This document shows positions 1 through 7,547 of a stretch of DNA of 60,271 bases, one piece after another. The notes below the pieces were generated by a model. It saw only the letters and a list, made by a program, of their open reading frames with translations. It ran no database searches and was not told the origin of the DNA. The stretch is taken from assembly GCA_900316975.1 (NCBI GenBank), contig ONFA01000009.1, positions 1 to 60,271 on the forward strand, read 5' to 3'. The position numbers and the translations under genes were made by a program. How positions within the stretch are numbered: the first letter of the stretch is position 1; the number at the start of each line of letters is the position of its first letter. Origin of the DNA: an uncultured Prevotellaceae bacterium (GTDB lineage Bacteria; Bacteroidota; Bacteroidia; Bacteroidales; Bacteroidaceae).

Positions 1-154
1 CCTGCTCTGGCGTGACAGGGCGGTGTCTGTTCTCTCTCTGCTGAGTTGGTCTGTTCTGAAGGTTCAGCAGTAACGCCTTCATGCCCGATACTTCATCCCC
101 AAGTTCGGCGATGACCTGCGGAAGGTCATTGAACGTGATTTGATCTTTTGACAT
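1..154 (-). CDS. Partial excisionase-like helix-turn-helix protein (N-terminus only)
   Basis: The first 51 residues are visible, starting MSKDQITFNDLPQVIAELGD, and the gene runs off the left edge before its DNA-binding domain. Small Bacteroidetes proteins with this type of N-terminal segment (short helical region, then a HTH_17/excisionase-like winged helix) are common next to integrases and mobilization genes of integrative elements. That family assignment is recalled from general knowledge, and the helix-turn-helix itself is outside the window. The ATG is at 154-152. The gap behind it (155-433) has no convincing gene. Expected job: DNA-binding accessory or excisionase of a mobile element. 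Confidence is moderate because only the N-terminus is present. Confidence 0.55.
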   Translation of the reverse strand, partial: MSKDQITFNDLPQVIAELGDEVSGMKALLLNLQNRPTQQRENRHRPVTPEQ

Positions 155-433
155 TTTACAACACGACCCTTTAGTGGAATCGTGCTGCAAAGGAACCCCG
201 TTATTAATCGGAGGGCAAGCCACTTTTTGATAATTGGTGCGTCACGAAACAATCACGCAGTTGAGCCTCGTTTTTGGCTGTTTTTCATGGTAAAAACAAG
301 ATTTTTTGAGCGATTATAGGGACTGATAATATGTGGGCTCAATGCACAATAACTGGGATTGGACTGTTTCTTTTGAATTTATAGACTATAATCTGTTGCC
401 CTGAATCCGTTAAGACGTTTATAATGAGTCTGA

Positions 434-598
434 AAATTGGCACATATTGCTCTGCCTCTGTGTGTGAGCGGTGGTATCAAAGGCAGCAGTGGTGTTGGCG
501 GAGGAGGTTTCGGTGGTATAGATACAGGTGGACTCAAAGACCCCTCTGCCCCTGGAAGGGAGGACTTCGGTGACGAACTGAATGAACTGCTTTGGTGA
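434..598 (+). pseudogene. Glycine-rich C-terminal relic of an unidentified gene
   Basis: An open frame without a start codon runs from after a TGA at 431 to a TGA at 596-598. It encodes a low-complexity glycine tail (GGIKGSSGVGGGGFGGIDTG) followed by an acidic end, GREDFGDELNELLW. A stable hairpin follows at 640-674, as expected behind a real 3' end. With the excisionase-like fragment to the left, the simplest reading is the truncated tail of a mobile-element gene, perhaps a mobilization or DNA-processing protein. I do not recognise the family. It could also be a chance open frame. Confidence 0.3.
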
Positions 599-639
599 TG
601 ACTTGACAGGATGGCAAGATGCCATTCAAATGATATGCA

Positions 640-674
640 AAGGGCGGCGCATCGGTGTGGATGTGCCGCCCTTT
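640..674. terminator. Intrinsic-terminator-like hairpin
   Basis: A GC-rich stem (AAGGGCGGCGCATC pairing with GATGTGCCGCCCTT) flanked by A and T runs. It lies just past the glycine-rich relic and could serve transcription from either side. Confidence 0.6.
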
Positions 675-733
675 ATGCGATTTGTCCGTATGTGTTTGAG
701 AACTGGAATGTTGGTGGAATATCGGCACTCAGC

Positions 734-802
734 ACGAAATATTATGCGCTGAGTGAACGAAATATTATGCGCTGGGTGCGTGAAATGTGATGCGCACCGT
801 GC
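734..802. repeat. Three 23-bp tandem units
   Basis: Units at 734, 757 and 780 start ACGAAATATTATGCGCTG; the third is degenerate. The array lies about 50 bp past the 3' end of the DUF3943 gene. Another 23-bp array of unrelated sequence is at 7792-7860. No function is known to me. Confidence 0.7.
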
Positions 803-852
803 CGACTTTTGGGGTGAAAGAATGGATGCCCTCAATGGGGTGCGTTGTGCCT

Positions 853-2502
853 TTACAGTGCGTAACTGATGCCGGCTTTCCATTCGTGGCTCTTGCCTGT
901 GATGGAGGGGTAGTAGCGGTAGTTGCCGTGGCGGAGGTTGAATTCGTGCTGGAGGATGAGATGGAGGTTGCGACTGAAGTGGCACTGGAAATACAGGCGG
1001 TTCTGGAAGATGCTTTGTTCGCCTTTGTCGCCCCATGCGTTGATGCCGTCTTCCATTTCTTTCTTGTAACGATGTTCGTCACTGGTGTAGAGGGCAAGTT
1101 TTTCTGGTGTCTTACCCTTGAGGATGAAGAGACGCATGAAATAGAAGTCATTGCCAATGGAAAAGCGACGGTTGAGGGTGAACTGAAAGCGGTAGCGGAT
1201 GGAGGTGCCTGTGCCGAAGTTGTAACGGCGGAAGGGGTAGTAGTCGGCTGCGCAGCCTCCGAGGGGCACGGCGGAGAGCATGAAGTCGTGGGTGAGGGTT
1301 GCCCCCTTCTTCCCTCCCCAGAAGGGGGGTGAGTAGGGACGTTCAAAAAAGAGTCCTACGCCGAAACTGGCTGCTTCGGAGATGAGGGCGAGGTTGCCGG
1401 GGTCTTCGTTGTCTTCCTTGCTGTAGTGGTCGATGTATTTGATGTTCTGGTAGAAGCCGAGGTCGAGTTTCCACTGATGAGGGAACTGGTACTGAAGGGA
1501 GCCGATGCGTCCACGGATGTCGAGTTCGCCGACAGTGGGTTGGTCGGGGGCGAAGTTGACGAGGGAGTAGAGTTCGAAGTAGTCGTAGGCTCGAGGACTT
1601 TTCCCTTCGTCGAGGTGGTTGAAGTGGTTGCCGTAGGTGAAGCGGAAATCGATGTAGGGGATGGTCTCGTAATAGCGCATGCCTGTCCGTGGATGGATAG
1701 GTGCGCGGTCGTAGATGTAGCGTCCGCCCGTGCCGATTTGGAAGGTGTAGGGCATGGGCTCTTCTTTCTTGCCTGCATTGAAACGGTTGACCCTGAACAT
1801 CTCGCCCGACATGATGCGGTGGATGCCGCGCACGGGGTTGAGGAAGGAGCCGATGATTTCGCGGACAACACGCTGGGGGCCTTGCTTGGTGTCGTCGAAG
1901 AAGATGTCGGACAAACGGTGGGTCACTTCACCGATGGCGGCTCCTCCGATACCAGTGGAGAGGAAGTCGTTGATGGCGGGTCGGTTGGTCTCGCAGAAGA
2001 GTTCCCAGGTGAGGGAACCTGCCAGGGGGTAGAGGAGTGACACGCCATAGGAGAGTCCGTGCTCGCGGGCGGTATTGTAGAACATGCTGCCATGATAGGG
2101 ATGTGCAAACTGGTTGCCGGAGAAACTGTCGTTGTCCCACACCCAGCCACCTGAGAGGTTTTGCCGCAGGGTGGCATTGGTGATGCGTGCCCATTCACGG
2201 TCGGTCACGAAGTGGTCCCATCCCAACACGAGGGCATTGATGCTGAGATCTTCGATGAGTGCTTGAAGTCCTGGTGTTTTGGGACTTCCGTTTTTGTTCT
2301 TTCCGAAGAAGTGAAGGGAACAGGTGTAGGGGGTGAGTGTGTCGGGACGCTGAAGGTGGGTGCGAACATTGGTGATAGAGTCATACCAAATGGAATCTGG
2401 CTCAATGGCCAGAATGCTGTTACTCATGATAAGGCTTAAAAGGAGCAAGAAGAGTGTCTTGGCATTGATTCGGATGATGTCTGTCACCTTTGATTTGTTC
2501 AT
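853..2502 (-). CDS. DUF3943 domain protein (probable outer-membrane associated)
   Basis: A 549-residue protein with an N-terminal hydrophobic signal segment (LFLLLLSLIMSNSILA). The DUF3943 core is marked by GWDHFVTDREWARIT, then WVWDNDSFSGNQFAHPYHGS and GGAAIGEVTHRLSD, in about residues 90-210. The rest is rich in alternating aromatic residues, as in an outer-membrane barrel. Known members are Bacteroidetes and Proteobacteria outer-membrane proteins of unknown role. The start at 2502 was chosen because a -7 element TACCTTTG (2530-2537, minus strand) puts transcription start near 2524, which excludes the upstream in-frame ATG at 2532. Near residue 400 the sequence RPYSPPFWGGKKGATLTHDF is encoded by a GC-rich imperfect palindrome (1297-1339) resembling the repeats seen in mfd. 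Confidence 0.85.
   Translation of the reverse strand: MNKSKVTDIIRINAKTLFLLLLSLIMSNSILAIEPDSIWYDSITNVRTHLQRPDTLTPYTCSLHFFGKNKNGSPKTPGLQALIEDLSINALVLGWDHFVTDREWARITNATLRQNLSGGWVWDNDSFSGNQFAHPYHGSMFYNTAREHGLSYGVSLLYPLAGSLTWELFCETNRPAINDFLSTGIGGAAIGEVTHRLSDIFFDDTKQGPQRVVREIIGSFLNPVRGIHRIMSGEMFRVNRFNAGKKEEPMPYTFQIGTGGRYIYDRAPIHPRTGMRYYETIPYIDFRFTYGNHFNHLDEGKSPRAYDYFELYSLVNFAPDQPTVGELDIRGRIGSLQYQFPHQWKLDLGFYQNIKYIDHYSKEDNEDPGNLALISEAASFGVGLFFERPYSPPFWGGKKGATLTHDFMLSAVPLGGCAADYYPFRRYNFGTGTSIRYRFQFTLNRRFSIGNDFYFMRLFILKGKTPEKLALYTSDEHRYKKEMEDGINAWGDKGEQSIFQNRLYFQCHFSRNLHLILQHEFNLRHGNYRYYPSITGKSHEWKAGISYAL
1297..1339 (-). repeat. GC-rich palindromic segment inside the DUF3943 gene
   Basis: On the coding strand ACCCCCCTTCTGGGGAGGG is followed by AAGGGGGCAACCCTCACCC. 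The composition and hairpin layout resemble the short GC-rich repeats at 44669-44710 and 45697-45750. It is translated in frame. Common origin is an inference from appearance only. Confidence 0.35.
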
Positions 2503-2529
2503 TTGGCTCTTCGCGTGTGAATTTGTGTG

Positions 2530-2537
2530 CAAAGGTA
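2530..2537 (-). promoter_or_regulatory. -7 element for the DUF3943 gene
   Basis: TACCTTTG on the minus strand, the Bacteroidetes sigma-A -7 consensus TAnnTTTG. It lies at the outer edge of the left arm of a 35-bp inverted repeat and fixes the downstream start at 2502. Confidence 0.7.
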
Positions 2538-2539
2538 AG

Positions 2540-2650
2540 AAAAAGTTGAGAGTTGAGGGTTGAGAGTTGAGAGTAAATTGTACTTTTGTAGAAAAAAAGA
2601 CATCAAATCATAAAAACTCTCAACTCTCAACCCTCAACTCTCAACTTTTT
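2540..2650. repeat. Inverted heptad-repeat arms between divergent promoters
   Basis: Left arm 2540-2574 and right arm 2616-2650 are perfect 35-bp reverse complements built of TTGAGAG/TTGAGGG heptamers, separated by 41 bp. Each arm runs directly into a TACCTTTG -7 element pointing outwards (2530-2537 and 2653-2660), so the intergenic region is a symmetric bidirectional promoter. Confidence 0.9.
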
Positions 2651-2652
2651 TG

Positions 2653-2660
2653 TACCTTTG
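2653..2660 (+). promoter_or_regulatory. -7 element for radA
   Basis: TACCTTTG directly after the right heptad arm. The transcription start expected near 2666 leaves about 13 nt of leader before the ATG at 2679 and rules out an earlier in-frame start at 2658. Confidence 0.7.
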
Positions 2661-2678
2661 TGGGCAAAAAGAAGGAAT

Positions 2679-4088
2679 ATGGCGAAAGATAAGACTGCAT
2701 ACGTGTGCAGTTCATGCGGTTACGATAGTCCTAAATGGATCGGGAAGTGCCCCGCTTGTGGGGAGTGGAACACGTTTCAGGAGGTGAAGTTGGGAAAGAA
2801 AACGACGTCGGCTGTAGCGTCGGAGTTTCGGCTGGATGTGAAGTCAAGTCCCATCTCCATGTCGAAGATTGAGACGGAAGAGGAACCGCGCATCAACATG
2901 GGGGATGGCGAACTGAACCGTGTGTTGGGTGGCGGGTTGGTGCCTGGCAGCATGACGCTGCTGGGTGGTGAGCCTGGTATTGGTAAATCGACGCTCATTC
3001 TTCAAACGGTGATGAGGCTGAAGGGCATGAAGGTGCTATATGTGAGTGGGGAGGAGAGTGCGCGCCAGTTGAAGTTGAGAGCGGATAGGATAAATCTGAA
3101 CCCTAACCCTAACCTTGACCATGATTCTGGTTCTCAGCCCTCGAATGTCCTTGTGGTGTGTGAGGCGATGATTGAGACGGTGTTTGAGCACATCAAGGCT
3201 GTGGGGCCTGATTTGGTGGTGATTGACTCGATTCAGACGATGGCGACGGAAACGGTGGAGTCGTCGCCTGGCAGTGTGACGCAGATTCGTGAGTGTGCGG
3301 CGATGTTGCTGAAGTTTGCGAAGGAGACGAACACGCCTGTCATTGTGATTGGACACATCAATAAAGAGGGTACGATAGCCGGTCCCAAGATATTGGAACA
3401 CATGGTTGATACGGTGTTGCAGTTTGAGGGTGACCAGCATTATATGTACCGCATTGTACGTGCCATCAAGAACCGTTTTGGTTCGACAGCAGAGTTGGGC
3501 ATCTACGAGATGGTGCATAACGGTTTGCGCCCTGTGGAGAATCCTTCGGAGTTGCTGTTGAGCGATGTGAAGGAGGGTGAGGAATTGAGTGGCGTGGCAG
3601 TGGCATGTTCGATAGAGGGTGTACGCCCTTTGCTCATTGAGACACAGGCTTTGGTGAGCACAGCAGCATACGGCACTCCGCAGCGTTCGGCAACGGGTTT
3701 TGACTTGAGACGTCTGAATATGCTCTTGGCTGTGTTGGAGAAGCGGGTGGGCTTTAAGTTGCCTCAGCGTGATGTGTTCCTCAATATCGCTGGTGGAATT
3801 CGTGTGACCGATCCTGCCATCGACCTGAGTGTGATAGCGGCTGTGTTGTCGAGCAATGTAGATACGGGCATACCGAGAGACATCTGTTTCACGGGTGAAG
3901 TGGGACTGAGCGGTGAGGTGCGTCCTGTGAGCCGCATCGCGCAGCGTATTGCCGAGGCAGACAAGTTGGGTTTCCGAAAAATCATCATTCCTAAGGCGAA
4001 CATGAATGGGTTGGACAAAGGCAAGTTCAAGATTGAGATTGTGCCTGTGAGGAAGGTGGAAGAGGCGTTGCGGGAACTATTTGGGTGA
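2679..4088 (+). CDS. radA: DNA repair protein RadA (Sms), branch-migration ATPase
   Basis: A 469-residue RadA. An N-terminal C4 zinc finger (CSSC at 10-13, CPAC at 24-27) is followed by a RecA-like core with Walker A GGEPGIGKST (96-105), the RadA signature KNRFG, and a C-terminal Lon-protease-like domain ending EEALRELFG. It drives branch migration of recombination intermediates with RecA in the cytosol. The ATG at 2679 has AGAAGGA just upstream. Residues about 141-156 (NPNPNLDHDSGSQPSN) are not part of the usual RadA core. They are encoded by a telomere-like AACCCT repeat (3098-3122) and following bases, in the loop between LKLRADRI and the strand VLVVCEAM. The gene remains open. Confidence 0.95.
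   Translation: MAKDKTAYVCSSCGYDSPKWIGKCPACGEWNTFQEVKLGKKTTSAVASEFRLDVKSSPISMSKIETEEEPRINMGDGELNRVLGGGLVPGSMTLLGGEPGIGKSTLILQTVMRLKGMKVLYVSGEESARQLKLRADRINLNPNPNLDHDSGSQPSNVLVVCEAMIETVFEHIKAVGPDLVVIDSIQTMATETVESSPGSVTQIRECAAMLLKFAKETNTPVIVIGHINKEGTIAGPKILEHMVDTVLQFEGDQHYMYRIVRAIKNRFGSTAELGIYEMVHNGLRPVENPSELLLSDVKEGEELSGVAVACSIEGVRPLLIETQALVSTAAYGTPQRSATGFDLRRLNMLLAVLEKRVGFKLPQRDVFLNIAGGIRVTDPAIDLSVIAAVLSSNVDTGIPRDICFTGEVGLSGEVRPVSRIAQRIAEADKLGFRKIIIPKANMNGLDKGKFKIEIVPVRKVEEALRELFG
3098..3122 (+). repeat. AACCCT hexamer repeat translated inside radA
   Basis: GAACCCTAACCCTAACCTTG encodes NPNPNL. It belongs with the TTAGGGTTA-like tracts seen at the ends of the vsr, CDF and rsmI genes, but here it sits inside a conserved gene in frame. 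Confidence 0.7.
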
Positions 4089-4203
4089 AAAGAACTCTTT
4101 TAACAATATTTGTGCATTTGGTAAATGCTTGATTTTGTATTGCTTGTAATTTTTGTAAAAAAAGTTGTGCACAATTTTTTTTGTTGAATAAGTTTTTTTT
4201 GTG

Positions 4204-4211
4204 TAATTTTG
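4204..4211 (+). promoter_or_regulatory. -7 element for the TetR-family gene
   Basis: TAATTTTG followed by CACTCG, about 70 bp before the TetR start. The region 4089-4203 is AT-rich with T runs and holds no gene. Confidence 0.55.
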
Positions 4212-4281
4212 CACTCGAATTTCGGCATCATGTGTCGGATGAATCGCAAACTCAAAAAAGAACGCAAAAAGAAAGAAGATT

Positions 4282-4881
4282 ATGTCGACTGTGAAGACAA
4301 GAGCACTTCTGGTGGATGTGGCTCGACAACTGTTCGCAAAGAATGGCTTCGAGGGCACGTCGATGAACGACATTGCCGTTCATGCAAACCGAGGTCGCCG
4401 TACACTCTACACTTATTTTAATAGTAAGGAGGAGATTTATTTTGCAGTCATCCAGACGGAATTGGAACGTCTGTATGAGCGTATGGAAGAGGTGGCTCGT
4501 AAGAGCATTCCGCCTGAGGAGAAGATGGTGCAACTCATTTTTGCTCATCTGGAGGTGATGAAGGAGGCTGTGTATCGCAATGGTAATCTGCGTGCCGAGT
4601 TTTTCCGTGACGTGTGGAAGGTGGAGTCGGTGCGCAAGACGTTTGACAAGAATGAAATCAATCTTTTCCGTCGCATCATGAATGAGGGTATCGACAAGGG
4701 AGGGTTTGAGATTCGCAACGTGCGTCTTGCTGCAGAGATCATGCACTACTGTCTGAAAGGCTGTGAGGTGCCTTACATCTATGGACGTTATGCTGCTCAG
4801 AATGCCGAAGAACTCTATCCGTATGTGCGGGGCATGGTTCTCAAGGCTTTTTGTAGAACGCCGAAATACGGGAAATACTAA
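4282..4881 (+). CDS. TetR/AcrR family transcriptional regulator
   Basis: A 199-residue protein whose first 50 or so residues carry the TetR helix-turn-helix (LLVDVARQLFAKNGFEGTSM, then ANRGRRTLYTYFNSKEEIYF). An all-helical ligand-binding half follows. The gene is 34 bp upstream of fabG in the same direction, so it may regulate fatty-acid synthesis or report on an acyl ligand. That link is inference from position. Length and domain order are typical of the family. Confidence 0.85.
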   Translation: MSTVKTRALLVDVARQLFAKNGFEGTSMNDIAVHANRGRRTLYTYFNSKEEIYFAVIQTELERLYERMEEVARKSIPPEEKMVQLIFAHLEVMKEAVYRNGNLRAEFFRDVWKVESVRKTFDKNEINLFRRIMNEGIDKGGFEIRNVRLAAEIMHYCLKGCEVPYIYGRYAAQNAEELYPYVRGMVLKAFCRTPKYGKY

Positions 4882-4915
4882 AGCATATACATATCAACAA
4901 CTCAAATAAAGAATT

Positions 4916-5674
4916 ATGGGACTTTTAACTGGTAAGACAGCCCTCATCACAGGTGCTGCACGCGGCATCGGTAAGGCTGTCGCTATGAAGTTTGCCCAGG
5001 AAGGTGCAAACATCGCTTTTACTGATTTGGTGTTGAACGACGACATGGCTGCAGGTCTTGAAGCCACTCGCAAGGAAATTGAGGCATTGGGCGTTACGTG
5101 TCGTGCTTATGCTGGCAACGCAGCCGATTTTGCTGAGACAGAGGCTGTGGTGAAGAAGATTCACGAGGACTTCGGTTCTATTGATGTGCTGGTCAACAAT
5201 GCAGGTATCACCAAGGATGGTTTGATGCTTCGCATGAGTGAGGCTCAGTGGGATGCTGTGCTGAACGTGAACTTGAAGTCTGCTTTCAACTTTATCCACG
5301 CATGTGCTCCGATCATGCTCCGTCAGCGTGGTGGCTCTATCATCAACATGTCTTCCGTTGTAGGTGTTCATGGTAATGTGGGTCAGTGCAACTACTCTGC
5401 ATCAAAGGCTGGTATGATTGGCTTGGCTAAGTCTATCGCCCAGGAACTTGGTCCTAAGGGTGTACGTGCCAACGCTGTGGCTCCTGGCTTCATCGAGACA
5501 GCCATGACTGCACAGTTGCCAGAGGAAATCCGTGCTGACTGGATGAAGAAGATTCCACTCCGTCGTGGTGGTCAGGTGGAGGATATCGCTAACGTGTGTC
5601 TCTTCCTCGCATCTGACATGTCCAGTTACGTTTCTGGTCAGGTTATCCAGATTGACGGTGGCATGAATATGTAA
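4916..5674 (+). CDS. fabG: 3-oxoacyl-ACP reductase FabG
   Basis: A 252-residue short-chain dehydrogenase of the classical type. The cofactor loop TGAARGIG is at 12-19, the NNAG motif at 94-97, and the catalytic triad is Ser147, Tyr160 and Lys164 (YSASK). The C-terminus ends in the usual SGQVIQIDGGMNM. It reduces 3-oxoacyl-ACP to 3-hydroxyacyl-ACP with NADPH in type II fatty-acid synthesis in the cytosol. Length, GG-M end and VNAVAPGFIETAMT favour FabG over other SDR reductases. It probably shares a transcript with the TetR gene upstream. Confidence 0.9.
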   Translation: MGLLTGKTALITGAARGIGKAVAMKFAQEGANIAFTDLVLNDDMAAGLEATRKEIEALGVTCRAYAGNAADFAETEAVVKKIHEDFGSIDVLVNNAGITKDGLMLRMSEAQWDAVLNVNLKSAFNFIHACAPIMLRQRGGSIINMSSVVGVHGNVGQCNYSASKAGMIGLAKSIAQELGPKGVRANAVAPGFIETAMTAQLPEEIRADWMKKIPLRRGGQVEDIANVCLFLASDMSSYVSGQVIQIDGGMNM

Positions 5675-5679
5675 TGGAA

Positions 5680-5783
5680 TTTACAATTTTACAATTTACA
5701 ATGTACAATTTGCCATGCGGCGAGTACGGAAATCGTAAAATTGCTCAATGATAAAATAAATTGTATATTGTTAAATTGTAAAT
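5680..5783. repeat. TACAATT heptad arrays in inverted arms
   Basis: The left part (5680-5712) is TTTACAATTTTACAATTTAC followed by AATGTACAATTT. The right part (5756-5783) is a run of AAATTGT and ATATTGT units that reaches the start codon of the next gene. The unit is 7 bp. A relative is at 14749-14779. Confidence 0.75.
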
Positions 5784-6462
5784 GGAAGTAATTTACGAAG
5801 ATAATCACATCATCATTGTTTCGAAGACGACAGGGGAGATTGTACAAGGTGACAAGACTGGTGACAAGCCCCTGAGTGAAACAGTGAAGCAATACATCAA
5901 GGAAGCGTATGCCAAGCCTGGCGACGTCTTCCTTGGTGTTGTTCATCGTCTGGACCGTCCTGTGTTCGGACTGGTGTTGTTTGCACGTACTTCCAAGGCA
6001 TTGGCGCGTATGAACACGATGTTTGCCAATGGCGAAGTACACAAGACCTATTGGGCTGTCGTGAAGGATGCCCCCGAACAGCCCGAAGGTACACTGACGC
6101 ATTGGTTGGTGCGCAACGAGAAACAAAACAAATCGTATGCCTACGACCATGAAGTGCCTCACAGTAAGAAGGCTGTGCTCGATTACCGTGTTATCGGTCG
6201 TTCTGACAACTACACGCTGCTGGAAATCGATTTGAAGACAGGTCGCCATCATCAGATTCGTTGTCAGTTGGCAAAAATCGGCTGTCCCATCAAGGGTGAC
6301 CTCAAATATGGTGCCAAACGTAGCAACCCCGATGGCAGCATTTCCCTTTTGAGCCGCACCATGCAGTTCATCCATCCTGTCAGCAAAAAAGAAATTGTCG
6401 TCGAAGCACCGCTGCCTGACGACAATCTCTGGAAATCTTTCATTCTTTCACATACGCCTTGA
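5782..6462 (+). CDS. RluA-family RNA pseudouridine synthase
   Basis: A 226-residue enzyme with the RluA signature HRLDRP (55-60), Asp58 being the catalytic residue, followed by a KTYWA(V) strand and GRHHQIRCQL. It isomerises specific uridines in rRNA or tRNA. The protein has no S4 domain, and its length fits the short RluA/TruC-like group. The exact target cannot be read from the sequence. The ATG lies at the edge of an AAATTGT repeat array. Its 3' end overlaps the convergent cyclophilin gene by 23 bp (6440-6462). Confidence 0.85.
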   Translation: MEVIYEDNHIIIVSKTTGEIVQGDKTGDKPLSETVKQYIKEAYAKPGDVFLGVVHRLDRPVFGLVLFARTSKALARMNTMFANGEVHKTYWAVVKDAPEQPEGTLTHWLVRNEKQNKSYAYDHEVPHSKKAVLDYRVIGRSDNYTLLEIDLKTGRHHQIRCQLAKIGCPIKGDLKYGAKRSNPDGSISLLSRTMQFIHPVSKKEIVVEAPLPDDNLWKSFILSHTP

Positions 6463-7264
6463 CGATTCTCACCTCCTTCAGTGGTACATCTTGTGCGTTT
6501 GTCTTGATCTTTTGGATGGCTTCCACCACTTTCATGCCTTCCACCACTTCGCCGAACACCGTGTATTCATTGTCCAACCAGGGTGCACCGCCATGTATGC
6601 CGTAACTTCTTCGTAAATCATGTGGATAAGTGATGGGAGGATTTTCCGATATGTCCCATTTTGCTTCGTCCAGCAACTTCTCCAGCAGGTTGCTTACTCC
6701 ATCGCGGTCACGAGCCTGTCGCATTGCATCCAATTTCTCCTTGTTTGCCATCTGTTTCTTCATATAGAGCACTTCTGTGTCGCGTTGTTCTCTGGCGGTC
6801 TCAAACCCATCCATGTCTGCCTCTGAACACGTCTTGCCCGTCACGATGTAAAACTGGAACTTGTCACTTGCCCTGTCTGGATTCTCTTCATCGCCATCCC
6901 TTGCAGCCGCCAGCACACCCCGTTTGTTGAAGTGCTTAGGCCACACAATTTCTGCGGGAATCCTTTCTGTAATGGTGTCACCATCTGGTGTCACAGGCAC
7001 CTCATATCCCTCAGGACGTGTCTTCGGGTCGCCTGTCTGCACCATGAAGTTGCGAATGACTCGGTGAAATGTCACTCCTGTGTACATTCCCTCCTTCACA
7101 TTCTTCACGAAGTTGTCCCGATGTCCGGGGGTGTCATCGTAGAGTTTCACCCGAATCTCACCCATCGTGGTTTCTAACACCACCTCTGTTTCTTGTCCTC
7201 CGTCAGTGCACCCCATGCACATCATGCCGCATGCCCAAAACAATATGACAAAAAAATTCTTCAT
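6440..7264 (-). CDS. Cyclophilin-type peptidyl-prolyl isomerase, lipoprotein
   Basis: A 274-residue protein. A signal peptide ends in a lipobox-like MCMGC, putting lipidated Cys at 19. The cyclophilin domain follows: ETTMGEIRVKLYDDTPGHRDNF, then GVTFHRVIRNFMVQTGDP and, near the C-terminus, NEYTVFGEVVEGMKVVEAI. A long insertion of about 100 residues (charged, with MKKQMANKEKLDAMRQ) splits the fold, as in other Bacteroidetes cyclophilins. It probably assists folding of exported proteins in the periplasm. The -7 element TAACTTTG (7304-7311) puts transcription start near 7297. The ATG at 7264 was chosen over an in-frame ATG at 7294 because it starts the signal peptide directly. Confidence 0.85.
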   Translation of the reverse strand: MKNFFVILFWACGMMCMGCTDGGQETEVVLETTMGEIRVKLYDDTPGHRDNFVKNVKEGMYTGVTFHRVIRNFMVQTGDPKTRPEGYEVPVTPDGDTITERIPAEIVWPKHFNKRGVLAAARDGDEENPDRASDKFQFYIVTGKTCSEADMDGFETAREQRDTEVLYMKKQMANKEKLDAMRQARDRDGVSNLLEKLLDEAKWDISENPPITYPHDLRRSYGIHGGAPWLDNEYTVFGEVVEGMKVVEAIQKIKTNAQDVPLKEVRIVKAYVKE

Positions 7265-7303
7265 ATATAACCAGTTTAGTGATTTTGTATCCATTTGTTG
7301 GGG

Positions 7304-7311
7304 CAAAGTTA
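7304..7311 (-). promoter_or_regulatory. -7 element for the cyclophilin gene
   Basis: TAACTTTG on the minus strand. It excludes the in-frame ATG at 7306 as a start. Confidence 0.55.
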
Positions 7312-7375
7312 CGAATTAGCGAAGAAAAAAAGCAAGAAAAACGGGCTTTTATTTTGTATTGTCTAAAATTTGCAC

Positions 7376-7383
7376 TACCTTTG
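7376..7383 (+). promoter_or_regulatory. -7 element for tRNA-Pro
   Basis: TACCTTTG about 90 bp before the tRNA. The leader between them contains ACTCGATTTGAA and TAATCG or AAATCG twice (near 7385 and 7454), which can form small hairpins. Confidence 0.5.
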
Positions 7384-7470
7384 CACTCGATTTGAATAAT
7401 CGAGGCTGTGTCTCAGCATTGCTTAAACGAATTTGGCATTGCTTTTCGACTTGTACTCGATTTGAAAAAT

Positions 7471-7547
7471 CGGGAAGTAGCGCAGTTGGTTAGCGTACAC
7501 GTCTGGGGGGCGTGTGGTCGCCAGTTCGAGTCTGGTCTTCCCGACCA
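7471..7547 (+). tRNA. tRNA-Pro (anticodon GGG)
   Basis: A full cloverleaf. Acceptor CGGGAAG pairs with CTTCCCG. The D arm is GCGC/GCGT, the anticodon stem CACGT/GCGTG has loop CTGGGGG (anticodon GGG), and the T arm carries TTCGAGT. The discriminator A and CCA end are encoded. It reads CCC codons, with CCU possible by wobble. Confidence 0.95.

Noticed and set aside
734..802. CRISPR array
   Set aside because: Units are contiguous without spacers, and no cas genes are present; the same applies to the arrays at 7792, 47813 and 51901.
787..2040. Several open frames on the plus strand across the DUF3943 gene
   Set aside because: Low-complexity Val/Glu/Ala-rich shadows of the minus-strand gene; no signal or start context.
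3098..3122. Telomere or replicon-end sequence because of AACCCTAACCCT
   Set aside because: Only about three units, inside an intact bacterial gene.
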